Source: Ottelia alismoides | Taxonomy: Eukaryota; Streptophyta; Magnoliopsida; Alismatales; Hydrocharitaceae | Direction of reading: 5' to 3' | Length of the DNA: 64,000 nt | Assembly: GCA_037367405.1 (NCBI GenBank) | Contig: JAZKJV010000600.1 | Span: 1 to 64,000, forward strand | Shown: piece after piece, positions 33,947-45,556 of the stretch | How positions within the stretch are numbered: the stretch's first letter is position 1 | How the letters are laid out: each line of letters begins with the position of its first letter | The notes under the pieces: generated by a model | Database searches by the model: none | What the model saw: the letters and a program-made list of their open reading frames with translations, nothing else | Told to the model about the DNA's origin: nothing | Position numbers and translations under genes: made by a program

Positions 33947-35381
33947 TCAAGGAGGTTTGCGACGGACCTTCTTGCAGGAGTGTGGAGGGAGATAGTGTGG
34001 AGATGTGGAGTGTGATGAAGAGGGGGCCGTTGAAGAAGACCAGCGATCGTCGGAGTCGTCCTCAGGAGAGTAGTAGTTGTGTGTAGAGGATCTCCAACTT
34101 TTGTCGATCAGAGGTAAGTGCCCATGGATCAGAGTTGTACCTATAGCACTTATCTGATGAACCTCATGAGGACCTGACGAGGACTCTTCAGAAATCACCT
34201 GATGTCTAAGGTCAAAGGTGACTTTCTTGATCGGTTTGTTTCCTTGGAATGTATTGGGAGGAAGTTGAACAATCTTCATCTCCCTGTCTTGAGTAACTGG
34301 TGTGGCATTTGTGAGTTCCTCATCAAATGAATCCCCATAAAAGTCGACCAATTCTTGAAGGGTCATGCACTGCTTCGGTCGAGGGAGATTGTTCCTGCGG
34401 ATCTTGTGGTTTATGGCTGGGGGTGTTGATGTCACTTTCGAATGATCGTGAATTTTGGTGACATCAGATGTTTTCGGAGTCGGTTTCTTATATGGTTCAA
34501 GTATCTCATGAATTACTGCCGACTTGAAGATTGGTCCACTCAGATAATCGTGATGGTCCTCAATAATATGGTCCAATTCTTCATAAGCTCCAAAGTCTTG
34601 ATTTTTCCTAGGAGCAGTAATAAGGTGGTGAGAATCCGAAGTTTGTCCAACAGTCAGTCCCTTAGGTGACTCTCCTAGGGTTTGTATCAGTGTGTCATGT
34701 GGAGATGTATGATAATGTGAAATATTTATCTCCTGATCATAACTATTGGTTTCAAGTTGGTTTTCCTCAGAGCAGGATGTGTCATTGGGGTCGTGTTCAT
34801 TGTGGTCCGAGTTCGGGAACTTGATTTCCTGAGTCTCGCAATCGACAATCGCCTTAGCGGAGGCTAAGAATGGCTTTCCTAAAATAATAGGAGACTCGGA
34901 CATCCTTCCGGGGTTCTCAATGTCAAGGACAATAAATTCCACCTTATGTTCTTTACCTCGAAAATTTACGACGACAGAAACAATCCCTCGCGGTCTTTTG
35001 ATAGATCGATCAGGTAATTGAACGATCACCCTAGTTTTTTTTGAGTTGTTCGAATTTAAGTTGATTAAAGACAGACTTCGGGAGGATGTTTAATGTGGAG
35101 TCCTCGTCCAACCGTACATGAGTGAATATAGAATCCTCAATTTAACATGTGACCCTAGTCAACCGCTTGACTTTGCGGCTTTTGATTTTATGATTCATCA
35201 CCAAAGAACTAGCCATAGATATGACATGATATTTAGTTCTTGATCGTTTCTTGCCCGTCTTTTTGGGGTTCAGTCGACTCTTCACAAATCTCTTAAGATC
35301 GGGCACATATTCTATGGCTTTGATTAATGGAAGCTCTAAGATAAGACTCTTGCAAAATTCTTCCATTTCAAAATTGTCCAT
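33947..35381 (-). pseudogene. Element 2 protease-like ORF with acidic C-terminal extension
   Basis: Reading from 35381: a basic segment equivalent to the pre-protease part of element 1 (MEEFCKSLI, PDLKRFVKSRL), a TAA at 35142-35144 where element 1 has a Gln codon, then the protease site LDEDSTLNILP (element 1 LDSGSSINLLP). An 8-base T/A run at 35035-35042 shifts the frame, and a 360-codon open frame (35029-33947) continues with QLPDRSIKRPRG and PIILGKPFLASAKAI, the flap-proximal and C-terminal protease signatures. About 270 further residues, rich in His, Asp and Ser, match nothing I recognise and end at a stop before any RT. The catalytic Asp is kept but the following S-G is E-D, so proteolysis is doubtful. 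Confidence 0.75.
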
Positions 35382-35509
35382 TTTTTTGGAATTTTCGAAT
35401 TTTTCATTTTTTTGGGATTTTCGGTAATATGGTCAATGGGGGGGTCAGAGGTCAACAGTGGTTGTGCCTGATTGTGTTGATGTAGTGGTTCACATGGTGG
35501 TGGCCTCAC

Positions 35510-36191
35510 TTATTCTGAATTTTGCATAGACTGGATGAGATCATATATTCTCTCTGTTAAGGTGTCTACTCTATAATTAATCCGAGCAATCTCATCCTCA
35601 AACATCTCATGACTAGTGATTGAATAATCATTCTCCAAGTGTTGTGATTTGTATTTCCTTGAGTAACCTCGAGTAGAATATTGATTGTTCATAAACATTG
35701 TGGTCTGGTCATGAGTTGTATTTGCTTGACTTTGGTTTTCTCGTGGATTGTCAAAGGAAAATTGATTGTACTCAAGAGGATAGTCATCCTGAGTAGAGGA
35801 TGGTTCAAGAGGTTGTGAGATCGTCGTAACCGGAAATCGTGTTCTGTTGTCAATATCGGTCACTCTATTGTTCATCCTTGATTCTGGTATCTCTCATGTC
35901 CATAAGATTGTCAGAATGTGAGAGAGGGCTAATCCAAGAAGAAGTGTGGTCATAGGGTGGGATATATGGGCGGGAAGAGAATGATGGCTGAGGGGAACTT
36001 GATTGGAAGAGCAGGCTCCCCTTAAGCGTGTGAGAAGCACGGTATCGGGACATGGTCGTGGAGATCGGGAACTTCTGGGAGCTGGAGTTTGATATTAAAT
36101 CAAGGATCCATTGTGCCGACATCTTCTCAAGAGGGATGGAATGATCAGCGAGCCGCGATTTGCTTGCGATTGCAAGGTCTTTGACGCACAC
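35510..36191 (-). pseudogene. Element 2 N-terminal ORFs in the gag position
   Basis: Two overlapping frames, 36191-35865 (108 codons) and 35875-35510 (121 codons), occupy the place of gag. They are rich in Ser, Pro, Gln and Asn. None of the capsid motifs of element 1 or 3 is present. The second has a possible coiled-coil end (DEIARINYRVDTLTERIYDL), similar in position to the DDIARLLTDQQATFRREM segment before the protease in element 1. It shares a frame with the 360-codon ORF. They probably formed one protein with the protease region before frameshifts; function unknown. Confidence 0.5.
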
Positions 36192-37444
36192 AAATCAAAC
36201 ACAAAACAAACACGTAGATTCACCCACTCAACACTGGTGAAGGCACGTTAGGTTCGGCTGCTTATCTTTTCAATTTTAATTTAATGACAAAACAATCTTG
36301 AAGATCAAGCAGAGCTGTTACGTACCGAAATATTTCTCAAAGACTGTCCCGAGTTCGTACAACTAGTTGCACCTACTCTCAGCCAGTATAGGTGGAAGTA
36401 CGGACCATTTAAACGGTTACCCTTGTTGCTTGAGGATGGTGCCTTCCGCGGTGTCCTCTAAACCACCCACTCTGCTAAGGGAAGTCGGACCGTAAAACGG
36501 TTACCCGAGACCCTCACTGAAAAGTAGCTAATTGTTTTTAAAATCAGTAGTCTGAATGAAGCACTTCGGTTTTTGGATCTGTCCTAAGGTGTGCGATCTG
36601 GTCCTTACAAACAATGAGTGGGTTTCTCTCCACCAAACACAAGTTAATTTTAGATCAATTTATTTACAATCACCTTGATTAGCAATCCCAGTTTTAAGTT
36701 AAGGTTATCACTGTAGTTTATGTGAGCACAAAAATTCACACCTACCGAACAATCCCAATTCCTTTAAATCCTAAGTTGTAAAACTTTGAGAAAGGGGGAT
36801 CTGAAAAGCCAATGCAAATGTAAATCAATGATGCATGCTTAAGAGAAAGACTTACAGTGAATCCTCGCGTTCTTCATACGGGATGCAAGACACGGAATTA
36901 AAATTTACACTAAATGGTATGCACAGATGGAAAATGCCCTAAACAGATAGTTCTATTAGCGGGAAGAATTGATTGAAACTTTTGGCTAATGTTGAACGAT
37001 CTATAGTGCGTATAATTAGTGAATGTGTGGCCTAAGAATTACGAGCACAATCAAATTATAAACAAGCAAGCTTATATGTGCCTAAGTCCTACGCCACTCA
37101 AGTCGGGTCCCAACCACACAGAAGGGGTTGAAACAGACCCGACACACCACAGAAGTGTTCAGTCTGAATTATTACAAGGGTTCGAAGAGAGGGACCCTGA
37201 GAATATTGCAGAAAATTAAATCTATACTAACTCTCTCTCACAAAATTAAAATTCAGTCTTTATCACAGATCCTTGATTTAATATCGAAATCCATCTCCTA
37301 GAAGTCTACAAAGAGAGAATTTGTTGTTAGTAGCAGAAGTAAGAGAGAAATGCAAAATAAAATACAGAAGAAAAAAATCACACAAAAATTAATCTTACAA
37401 AAATTAATCACAAAAAATGATTTAAAACCCTAAAAATTCACCAT
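36192..37444 (-). other. Element 2 leader
   Basis: About 1.25 kb between PBS and first ORF. It contains GTGCCTTCACCAGTGTTGAG on the element strand and no conserved ORF. Confidence 0.6.
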
Positions 37445-37462
37445 TCCCCGGCAACCTCGCCA
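37445..37462 (-). other. Element 2 primer-binding site, variant tRNA-Asp
   Basis: The minus strand reads TGGCGAGGTTGCCGGGGA, matching the tRNA-Asp type site of element 3 at 16 of 18 positions. The mismatches CC to AG fall at positions 6-7, close to the tRNA 3' end. It sits two bases inside the LTR. Confidence 0.75.
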
Positions 37463-37464
37463 TT

Positions 37465-40400
37465 TGATGAACGCGAAATTCACCTCTTTAATAATTGGAA
37501 CTTGTAGTATAGGAAGTGAATTTCGGTCGATCAAAATCCACAATCTTTGAATGTTGTGGAGTATTTTTTTTACTTGGCAAGTCTACCAAGGTCGAACATA
37601 GGGAACGGTGATTCTTAGTTGCACGATTCTAAATCAAATTAAATAATTAATCAAGGTTCGATTAATTTCTGTGTTGATAAAATATAAAATGCTATGAGAT
37701 GCAAATGCTAGGAAAATGAACAGAATCTATGCTCAGGATCTGTCATTTGAAACCTATTAAATCCTCAAATAATATGATCAATAATTTCATCAAAATTAAT
37801 CACAAATCAAAATGTATTTGAGTCAATGCTTCAGGTTAATAAGTTGATACTCAGAATAATTTGAAGCAAGACATCCGGCCTCCAAATGCCTCTAATTCAA
37901 ATCCTCTAAAAGTTGACAATAATCTTAGAGGAGTTGATCAAAATTAATCCTCAGATAAATTTAATCTAGTGAAAATAATCAATGAAGGCTTAATCAGATA
38001 AAAATCCTCATTCGAATTCTTGCAAAAAATATCATAAAAAACCTAAGCATTAATATGTCAAAATAAGCTTGCATATGTCATCAAAGATCCACAAATGATA
38101 TTAATCAGTAAACACCAGAAGATCTGATCACAAGCTATGTGGAGTTATAGAGCATGAGAAGAGCTTCAAAATGACATATTATATGCTAAAATCGGAGTTC
38201 ATATGAAAAAGATATGCTCAATTGAAGTTGTAGGGACTAAAATGTAAATAAACAAAGTTTTCCTTGCAAAGAGGTCCCTAGAGGACTTATCTGTAATTAA
38301 TAAAAGTTTGAGGGGCCCGGATGTAATTTACCCATTGGCGGGGCTATATATGCAATATCCAAGATTTTCGAGGGCCTTGATGCAATTTGCCGCCAAATGC
38401 ACGTGCCCAGCACGTGAGCAGGAGGCTCGGAGGGGGCGAAGGCTCGGCGGAGGCTCGGAGTTTCGAGGCAGAGGCTCGGGGCTCCCAAGCCTGTGGTTCG
38501 GAAGCAAGGCTCAGGCTCGGACGCCCGAGCCTAAATGGCGGGCTGATGCTGCTTCGGGGACCCGAGCCTCGAGGCTAGGGTCGAGGCTCGGGGGTGACAC
38601 GTGGCTCGATCAGGGCCGTTGGATCAAGGGCCTCCTGCCCGATCCAACGGTGCCTGTACGTCGTGGTGGGCGTAGGGTTGCGGAGGTGGCGATGCCGCCG
38701 GTGCAGGGGTGCGGGAGGCAGCCACGCGCGCGGGCGGCGAGGAGTGGAGCGAGGCAGTCTGAGTAGCTGGGGAAGGCGAAGGGGCCACGCAAGGGTGGCG
38801 AGGCAGAGTGGCGCGACGAGCGGGGTTCGATCGGCTGAGGGATGTCGAGGAGGAGTAGATGCTTGGGTGGAGGCGAGCAGCTCTCGGCCGACACACGGCC
38901 GAGTTGCTGCGAGCGGTGGAGCGGCCGGGCAGCGTGCGAGGCGCGGCGGTAGGCGAAGCGCGGAGAAGAGATGAACGGTGAGGCGGTGCTCGCGCGGAGG
39001 CGAGCGCGGTGAAGGTCGATGCACGGTGGAGGGGGGTTGTTGACGGCGATGGCTGAATCCTGCAAGTAGTCAGGCAAAACAAGGGGGAAGGAGCTAACGG
39101 CAAAGGTTTGCCTGTGGTTGGAGGAGCAGAAGCTCGACTCCTTCTTCGCCTCCGTGCTTGGCGGGAGCACAAGGCTGAGCTTCACAGCTCATAGGTACAA
39201 GGTCCTCTGGATCGCGCCTGTTCAGCAGCCGCTATCACCGGCGCTTGAGGGAGAAGGGGTGGATCGTCGGAGCGTCGGGCGGGGGCTGGGCTTTATAGGG
39301 GTTGGCGTGGGTAATGGCAGGAGGTGTAATGGCCGGAGCGAGCGGAGGGGGGTGCGGCGGCGGTTACGAGGGGGGAGGAGAAACGGCAGGAGGGCGCGGG
39401 CTTCGTGGCCGGTGGAAGAAGAAGGTCACGTGCGCAACACGTGACCTGGGGGAGGGGACTGGAGAGAGAGGGAAGAGTGGGGTGCCACGTGGCACGCCCT
39501 GGAGTTGCCTCGTGGCACCAAAAGAATTTCAGATTTTTGGAGGAGAAAAAGAGATAGAAGATGACCTCGGATCAAAAAATTCCCTTCATAAAAGTTGTTC
39601 GTTTCGACAAGATCTACAACTTCCATGAGGGACCTGGGAGCAAAAGAGGTCATCTGTGAGAAGTGGTATTTTTAGCGGTTCTCCATGTGTAGAAAACCGG
39701 GTTTTTGGAATTTTGTATTTTTTTGTGGTTTTAAAGGGGATAAAAATTATAGAAAAAATACGATAAAATACAAGAAAATTAATTACACATTAATCTAGTT
39801 TTTTTGTATTTTTAATAAATAAGAAATTAGGAAAATAAAATAGAAGTCAGAATTACACAACTTTTGTACAGACCGACAACGGACACTTGGACTCGGTCAG
39901 TTTCTTTGATTTCAGTTTTGATCTGGATTTGGATTTTTACGTCTCTTAATAAAACTTTCATCAAAGAACACAAATGAAAAGGAAATAAAACTCAAAGGGT
40001 TAATTAAGTACATAAAAACTCAGGTCAAAAATTGCAAAAAGTCAAAATGCGCAAAAGAGGCCCAAAACCCAACTTTCACAAATGAGCTCTGAATTTTACG
40101 AAATTGGTCTTGTTTTGAAGATATTTGAAAATGGAGTACTTTAAAAGTGAGTAGACCAAAATCAGACATTGTATGAGGGAGATATGCTCATTTTAGTCTG
40201 TCAGATGTGAAATTAGACTTTGAGATAATTTGACACTTATTGGCGTTAGTAATTTTTTTTGTATTTTTTATTTAATAATGTTAGTAATATCTACACAATG
40301 GAAGTAGTTTGGGGTTAATTGGAGTTAGAATGAATTATTTAAAAATGTGAGAAGTTAGCGGCTTTTTGAGCTAATTTACACATGGGATTTTTAATGCAAT

Positions 40401-40537
40401 TTATGCATGATGAAATGCAAATATTATTCACACATGCATGATGGCTAATAATGCTTTATTAATGATTAGTTACAAATGGATGAAGGGAAACCGAGCCTAA
40501 ATGATTGATTTTAGCACGATGAATACGAGATTCATCA
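37465..40537 (-). repeat. Element 2 right (5') LTR
   Basis: Pairs with 29235-32296. Compared with that copy it has one fewer GAGGCTCGG-type unit near 38465 and an extra ~27 bases near 38096. TATA box at 39291-39298. The GC-rich ORF of the left LTR is present but split into overlapping frames (39185-38575). Confidence 0.9.
39291..39298 (-). promoter_or_regulatory. Predicted TATA box of element 2
   Basis: The minus strand reads CCCCTATAAAGCCCAGCCC, a strong plant TATA box at the AT-to-GC boundary of the 5' LTR, conserved in the 3' LTR at 31053-31060. Transcription would run into the GC-rich leader ORF. Confidence 0.6.
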
Positions 40538-41024
40538 CGCCCGCCTCCTCCAAGTTAAAACCAACTTTTATCTCATTTCTCTAGAATAATCGTAGCACAA
40601 TTTTCATTTTCAACTTTGTTGTAGATTTTAGATTTATATTTTCACCATAATTTTTTAACCGATCTCACATTTGACATCTGATCCGAATCCAATTTTTCAT
40701 CTCACATCAAAATCCCTACACTTCACGTTCTATCTCTCACAAACTTTCACATCCAATAACGCACGGTGGTCAGATCCTCGGATCTATCTTCCATTTCTCC
40801 AGATCCGCACCCGCTCACATTTTTCCGTGTTCGAATTGTCTTGGATTGAGTCGTCATGCTCGTATCCTCATGTGTTTATTTCAAATAAAAAATATAGAAA
40901 ACGAAAATTTTTTAACATTTGTTTTGCAGAAAAAATTAAAAAAATATAAAAAATACTATTGCCGTTTTTGTTTAAAAATAAAAAAAGGAAAAAGTTTTTT
41001 CTTTTCTTCTAAATCTATTTACAA

Positions 41025-41040
<16 letters not shown>
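40538..41040 (+). repeat. L2: LTR of the element 3 family, right part
   Basis: Continues the alignment with the element 3 LTR after element 2: CCAATTTTTCATCTCACATC, TCTCACAAACTTTCACATCC, ACGCACGGTGGTCAGATCC and TTGTTTTGCAG. Similarity fades in the TA-rich tract near 41030, so its end is not defined. Confidence 0.75.
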
Positions 41041-41056
<16 letters not shown>

Positions 41057-42447
41057 AAAACATTTGCCAGTGAGATCCAAGAGCCCTACCCTTGCAGCAA
41101 CCCTTTACGAGTAGCTTGAGATCGACCTTCGTCGAGGTATAAAGCAAAGATCTGAGGAGATCTACATTCCTCTCTCCCAGGTGAGTCATCCATCTACGTC
41201 TACGCAGTCATATTCTTCCTAGTCCTTCTTTTTCTTCTTCTTGTGCTTCTTTTATCCTTTCATATCTCCTAATCTTTCTTCTCTTATGATAAGAATCCCC
41301 AATCCAAACTGATCAACCATTCAATATCCATCCTCTTCCACGCAAAGGAACAACCCTCGATTGGGTCCCCATCTTCTCCTCCAAATGTTAGACCTTTGCC
41401 TTACTTCACCTTCATCCATTTCCATACCTTGTCCACTGTGTTTGTAAGCTAAGCCCTACAGGTATAGCTTAGAGAATCATCACCAAGAGACCATGGCACC
41501 TCCAACATCTTCCCCTTGGTCGGGCGTCTATCAGTTAAATTCTGGTGGAGCACCACCGCTAGCACCTCATCCACATCACCCTCCATTCATCCTATCTCAA
41601 GCGAGGTCTATGGTGAATCAACCATGTAGTAGCGAGTTCTTAGCTCCATTGCAGAGCTTTGACTACCTCTTCGCAACAACTCTTGAGGCGATGGAAAGAG
41701 GAGCTCTGACGAGCTCTCTCAAACCCCCACGATGAGTAACCATCAGGTAAACAACTCCTTTTCCTCCCCTTCAATTCCTTTTTATTTTCATTGTTTTCTT
41801 CTTTGTTATCGATTCAATCCATTCCCCTCTTGCTTGTGATCGTGTTCGATCTGGAAACCATCTTCTTTTGTCTTGAAACTACACCACTAAATCCTAAACA
41901 TTCCCTCTCCCTTTCCGACTATGAATCACCTCACCACTCCCCCTTTCCATTTCGTATTCTTCTCCCCCATTATCTTCCATCGATATCTAATCTCGGAATC
42001 CTTTACCTAGGATCTTCCACCCCTGTTCTAATCCATCACTACCTTGAGATCAAGCTCTTGCTCAAGTGGATTTTGAATTGCAGGTCTAGAACGTTGTGCA
42101 GGAATTCCAAATTGAACCACAAATGGTAAAATGTCAAAGAAGGACTCGTGCAACACCTACCTTCATTGCTCGTTTCTCTTTACTCATTGCAAGTGATTAC
42201 CCCTCCTCTGTAGTTCAATCCACAACTGGGCTCCCTCGAGGTTCCTGCCAAAGACCTCCACCATACAGAGGAGTAGAACCACCAACCCTTGTCATTGCAA
42301 CATGTGGTTGTTGTGCACGTGGATCTCAGACCTCCACGCATGCTTGACTCTGTAAAAGGGCCAGTACAAGCATCACCATGCACTACCCACCATCACGTGC
42401 TGATTAACGGAGCTCATTTTCTACGATCTCTTTATCGAAACTTTCGA
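41041..42447. other. CT-rich unassigned stretch, no gene supported
   Basis: Possibly the 3' part of L2 or remaining L1 sequence. ORFs at 41493-41735 and 41791-42129 have no recognisable domain and their Pro/Ser/Leu bias follows base composition. The latter resembles no known family I can name. Confidence 0.4.
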
Positions 42448-45060
42448 TGACGAATAGACATTCATGCACCTTTATTCTCCTATTCTTCTTCTTTAAATAT
42501 GTAGTAAAATACATGTAAGTATCACTAAGTTGCATAAATTAACATCTAACATTGTCCCGCTATAGCATGTGATTATGTGTATTTAAACTCAAAATAAAAA
42601 ATAAAGAAAAGGAAAGGAAATAAAGGAAGTATTTTAAATACCGATTGTCCCTAAACCCTGAAACCAAGTCAAGATTGACTAGGTCGACAAGGAATAAAGT
42701 AGATGGAGATAAGTGTAAAATAATGTAGACAAATATATACAGAACCCTAGAAACCCTAGATGTTCAATTCATTGTATATAGTGCATTTTATCCAATTTTA
42801 TACACACTTATAAACACTTTAAATTTAAATATTTTCAACATGAAACTTGTACATAATATGTGTACAAAATTCAAAAATAATAGCTAATTAAAATCATGCA
42901 TATTGCACATGATACACATAGTTAAAAAGGCCACAAAACAAAACTTCATTGATCAATATCTCCTCCATATGAACTCAAAATTCATCAAATCCATTGTATT
43001 TCAAATTAAATTATCTATCTAATGAATATTTAAAATAGAGTTGAGATATAAAAGTTGATTTTTTGGGTACCATTGTATTGAGGCATATGAATATATTATT
43101 ATATTACTTAATTCTTTACATTTTTACTCCTTTTTTAAATAATTGAGTGAAATATATAAAATATATTCAAATTATAAAATAAATTAAAATGTATAAAATA
43201 AATTCAAAATAAATATTAAATTGCATTACATAAATACACTATACATAAAATATGTATATATAATTATTTACATACATAAAAGAAACCATTACAAAATAAA
43301 ACAAAAATATGGAAATACATAATAAGTAATATTTTAAATATGTAAATTATATAAATATAATCATGTGTACATTAAATACAATTTAAAAATAATATACATA
43401 AACATATGTATATATATGTTTATACTTGAAAAAATTAATACATAACAAATAAGCCGATAAAATAAATAAAGATCACCTAAAATAGTACAAAAAATAAGAA
43501 AAAATCTTTATATTTTATGATTTATTTAATAAATTAGTTTATATTTTATTTCTATTTTATTTCTATTGTTATCCCTAATTTGTCATGATTTGTCCATGTG
43601 GACAAATTAAAAGGCGCCTAGGGTTGACCACGCAGCTCCCAGTCCCCCTTTGGATCGGTCCCTCGTAGGTATTTACCCTTTTCCCCAAATTTTCTAGCCT
43701 CGTCCATGCATATTCTCTATCGAATTCCTTAATACAAATAATATCATCAACTTTCACGTGAATCCGAGACCATCTAGAGTCAACCTTCTATTCTTATGAA
43801 AACCTTATGAGAAGAAGGTGCTCTAGTAAATGGGTTATATAGTATCTTATTCCCCATTTTTGAAATCTAATCCATTCTAGCTATTGTATCCCTTAGATTC
43901 TGGCCTAAAGTGAGATCCCTTGTGACAGGAGAGGCTCCCTCATCAATCCGAGGCGAGGAGGAGTTTGGATATGATTCAACCCATTGTCAAAGCACCTCTA
44001 GTGGTCTTATGCTCCTAGGTCCTCCGACCAAGTGAACTATTTTTATCTTAGCATTTTCATTTCCTAGTGTAATCAATAGTGTAGCCCCTCATTTTATTTC
44101 TCTTGATTTTATTTAGATAAGCATAAAACCCTAAAAATAGATCTTGCTAAAGCTCTAGGCTACAACCACTGTTTTTATTGTGAATACCCTTATTCCAACC
44201 ATCATTCATCTCACCTCCTATCCCTCCATGTTCTACATCTGATACTATGCCCGATAAAACCCTAATCTTGCTTAGATCAGAAAAATCATCTCCATCCACC
44301 ATCATCATCGAAGACCCATCCCATATACCTATTTTTTTGTGATTTTGGTCCTTTTGTGGGTTGAGGGAGTACCCGTCAAACCCAAGATTCTATTGTGCAG
44401 GTCAGAGGACCCAAAGAGCTCCATCAAGAGTGAGTTGTGGACCTAGAACCATTCATGGTCAATAGAGCTTCTCCTGAGCTCTAGGCATCCTCCGATGGGG
44501 CATGGACCATTTTGAACCCTCTAATGAATGTGTGTAGATTTTAGTAATGTAGAGATCTCATCAGTAGCTTGGGTGCATGTTGGAGGACAAAGAATCAAAG
44601 GATTAAAGCAAGAAAGGCGTGTCGTTCTTCCCTATTTTTGCCGACTAGTAGCAACCATCCGATTGGGGCCCATCTCCAGTTTTGATCTGAGACGTTGGAT
44701 CGAGATCTGCACCAGTCGTCGAATCCATCCTAGGATCCTATCTCAATCGGTTATCGTTGAAGGGGTATTCGTGCATCACAAACTTACATATGGACAAGTG
44801 GAGAATCATCGGTTGTTGATCAGTGCATTAATGGGTATATTGCACGTTCTACATGCACCTTTTTTGTATTTTTTTGAATATTTAAATATTCCTCTATAGT
44901 TGTAAAATTTTTGTAATACTTGCATTAAGAAACTAAAATATATTTTATTTACACTTAGGTCTAGCGCCAAATCACCTCATGTGGCTCTCCACGTGAGGTG
45001 TTTAGGCTTTTTACATGTAACCCATTATGGGTTTCTTTACTTTATTTTAGTTTGAAATTT
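42448..45060 (+). repeat. L3: diverged LTR remnant of the element 3 family
   Basis: Starts TGACGAATAGACATTCATGC, a decayed version of the terminal hairpin. It then follows the element 3 LTR in order: CACCTTTATTCTCC, GTCAAGATTGACTAGGTCGAC, AAGGAATAAAGTAGA, GGCCACAAAACAAAACTTCA and TCCATATGAACTCA. No 3' end, PBS or target duplication is visible; the right boundary is approximate. Confidence 0.6.
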
Positions 45061-45064
45061 TATA

Positions 45065-45556
45065 GGATCCCACCTCTAATGGTGAGGGGTGCTTCTCGGA
45101 CTCTGACTCCTACATCTGCTACCTTCCCTCATTCGAGGTCTCCCTGGTCTTAGTCAAGCGGATTTGACTGGACCCCCAAAGTAGGGGGGCGGCCGTTCGG
45201 TCGCGTATGATCCCCGGACCTCTCATTCAAAAATGGGTTTGTGCCGCAGGTGTTGAACGATCTACTCTACACAGGTGTGGGCTTACAGGTCCCGGGAAAG
45301 CCTTTCTTTTATTATAGAGTCTTTTTCTCATCTGTACTGGTGGAATTGCCCTTGTCTTGGTTTGGGCTGCGGGACTCCTAGGATCTCAACGATGTAAAGT
45401 GACTTCCCCTTACTACTATAGCTAGGAGGTGACACCACCTTTTCCAGCCGAGCCAGTGCCTCTTGTGAGCATTGGACTCGTTGTGCTCAGTTATGCCTTC
45501 CTACGACGTCCTGACTTCCTCCCGTTTTCCCCAGTCTTTCACCTGAGGAAGGTCCT
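45065..45556. other. Probable organelle-derived DNA, left of element 3
   Basis: Higher GC, non-repetitive composition unlike the LTRs around it (for example GGGGGGCGGCCGTTCGGTCG and CAGGTCCCGGGAAAGCC). It reads like plant mitochondrial DNA, but I could not tie it to a gene. It ends CTGAGGAAGGTCCT at 45556, directly before element 3; the same 14 bases precede the right-hand block at 58573. Confidence 0.45.

Larger units (their letters stand above)
29235..40537 (-). mobile_element. Element 2: non-autonomous protease-only LTR retrotransposon
   Basis: An 11.3 kb minus-strand element with LTRs of 3062 and 3073 bases (TGATGAA...TCATCA ends), a tRNA-Asp-like PBS (37445-37462), a PPT (32299-32310) and a 5.2 kb interior. 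The only recognisable domain is a degenerate retropepsin-like region. Capsid, RT, RNase H and integrase are absent. LTRs differ at about 13 positions in their first 245 bases, so it is older than element 1. The flanking pentamers TGCTC (29230-29234) and CGCCC (40538-40542) differ only by two C/T changes, compatible with a decayed 5-bp target duplication. It is nested in LTR L2. Confidence 0.88.

Noticed and set aside
41493..41735. 80-codon Pro/Ser-rich ORF with the start ATGGCACCTCC
   Set aside because: Considered as an exon or degraded PBS (ATGGCACC); neither the tRNA-Asp match nor a protein family supports it.
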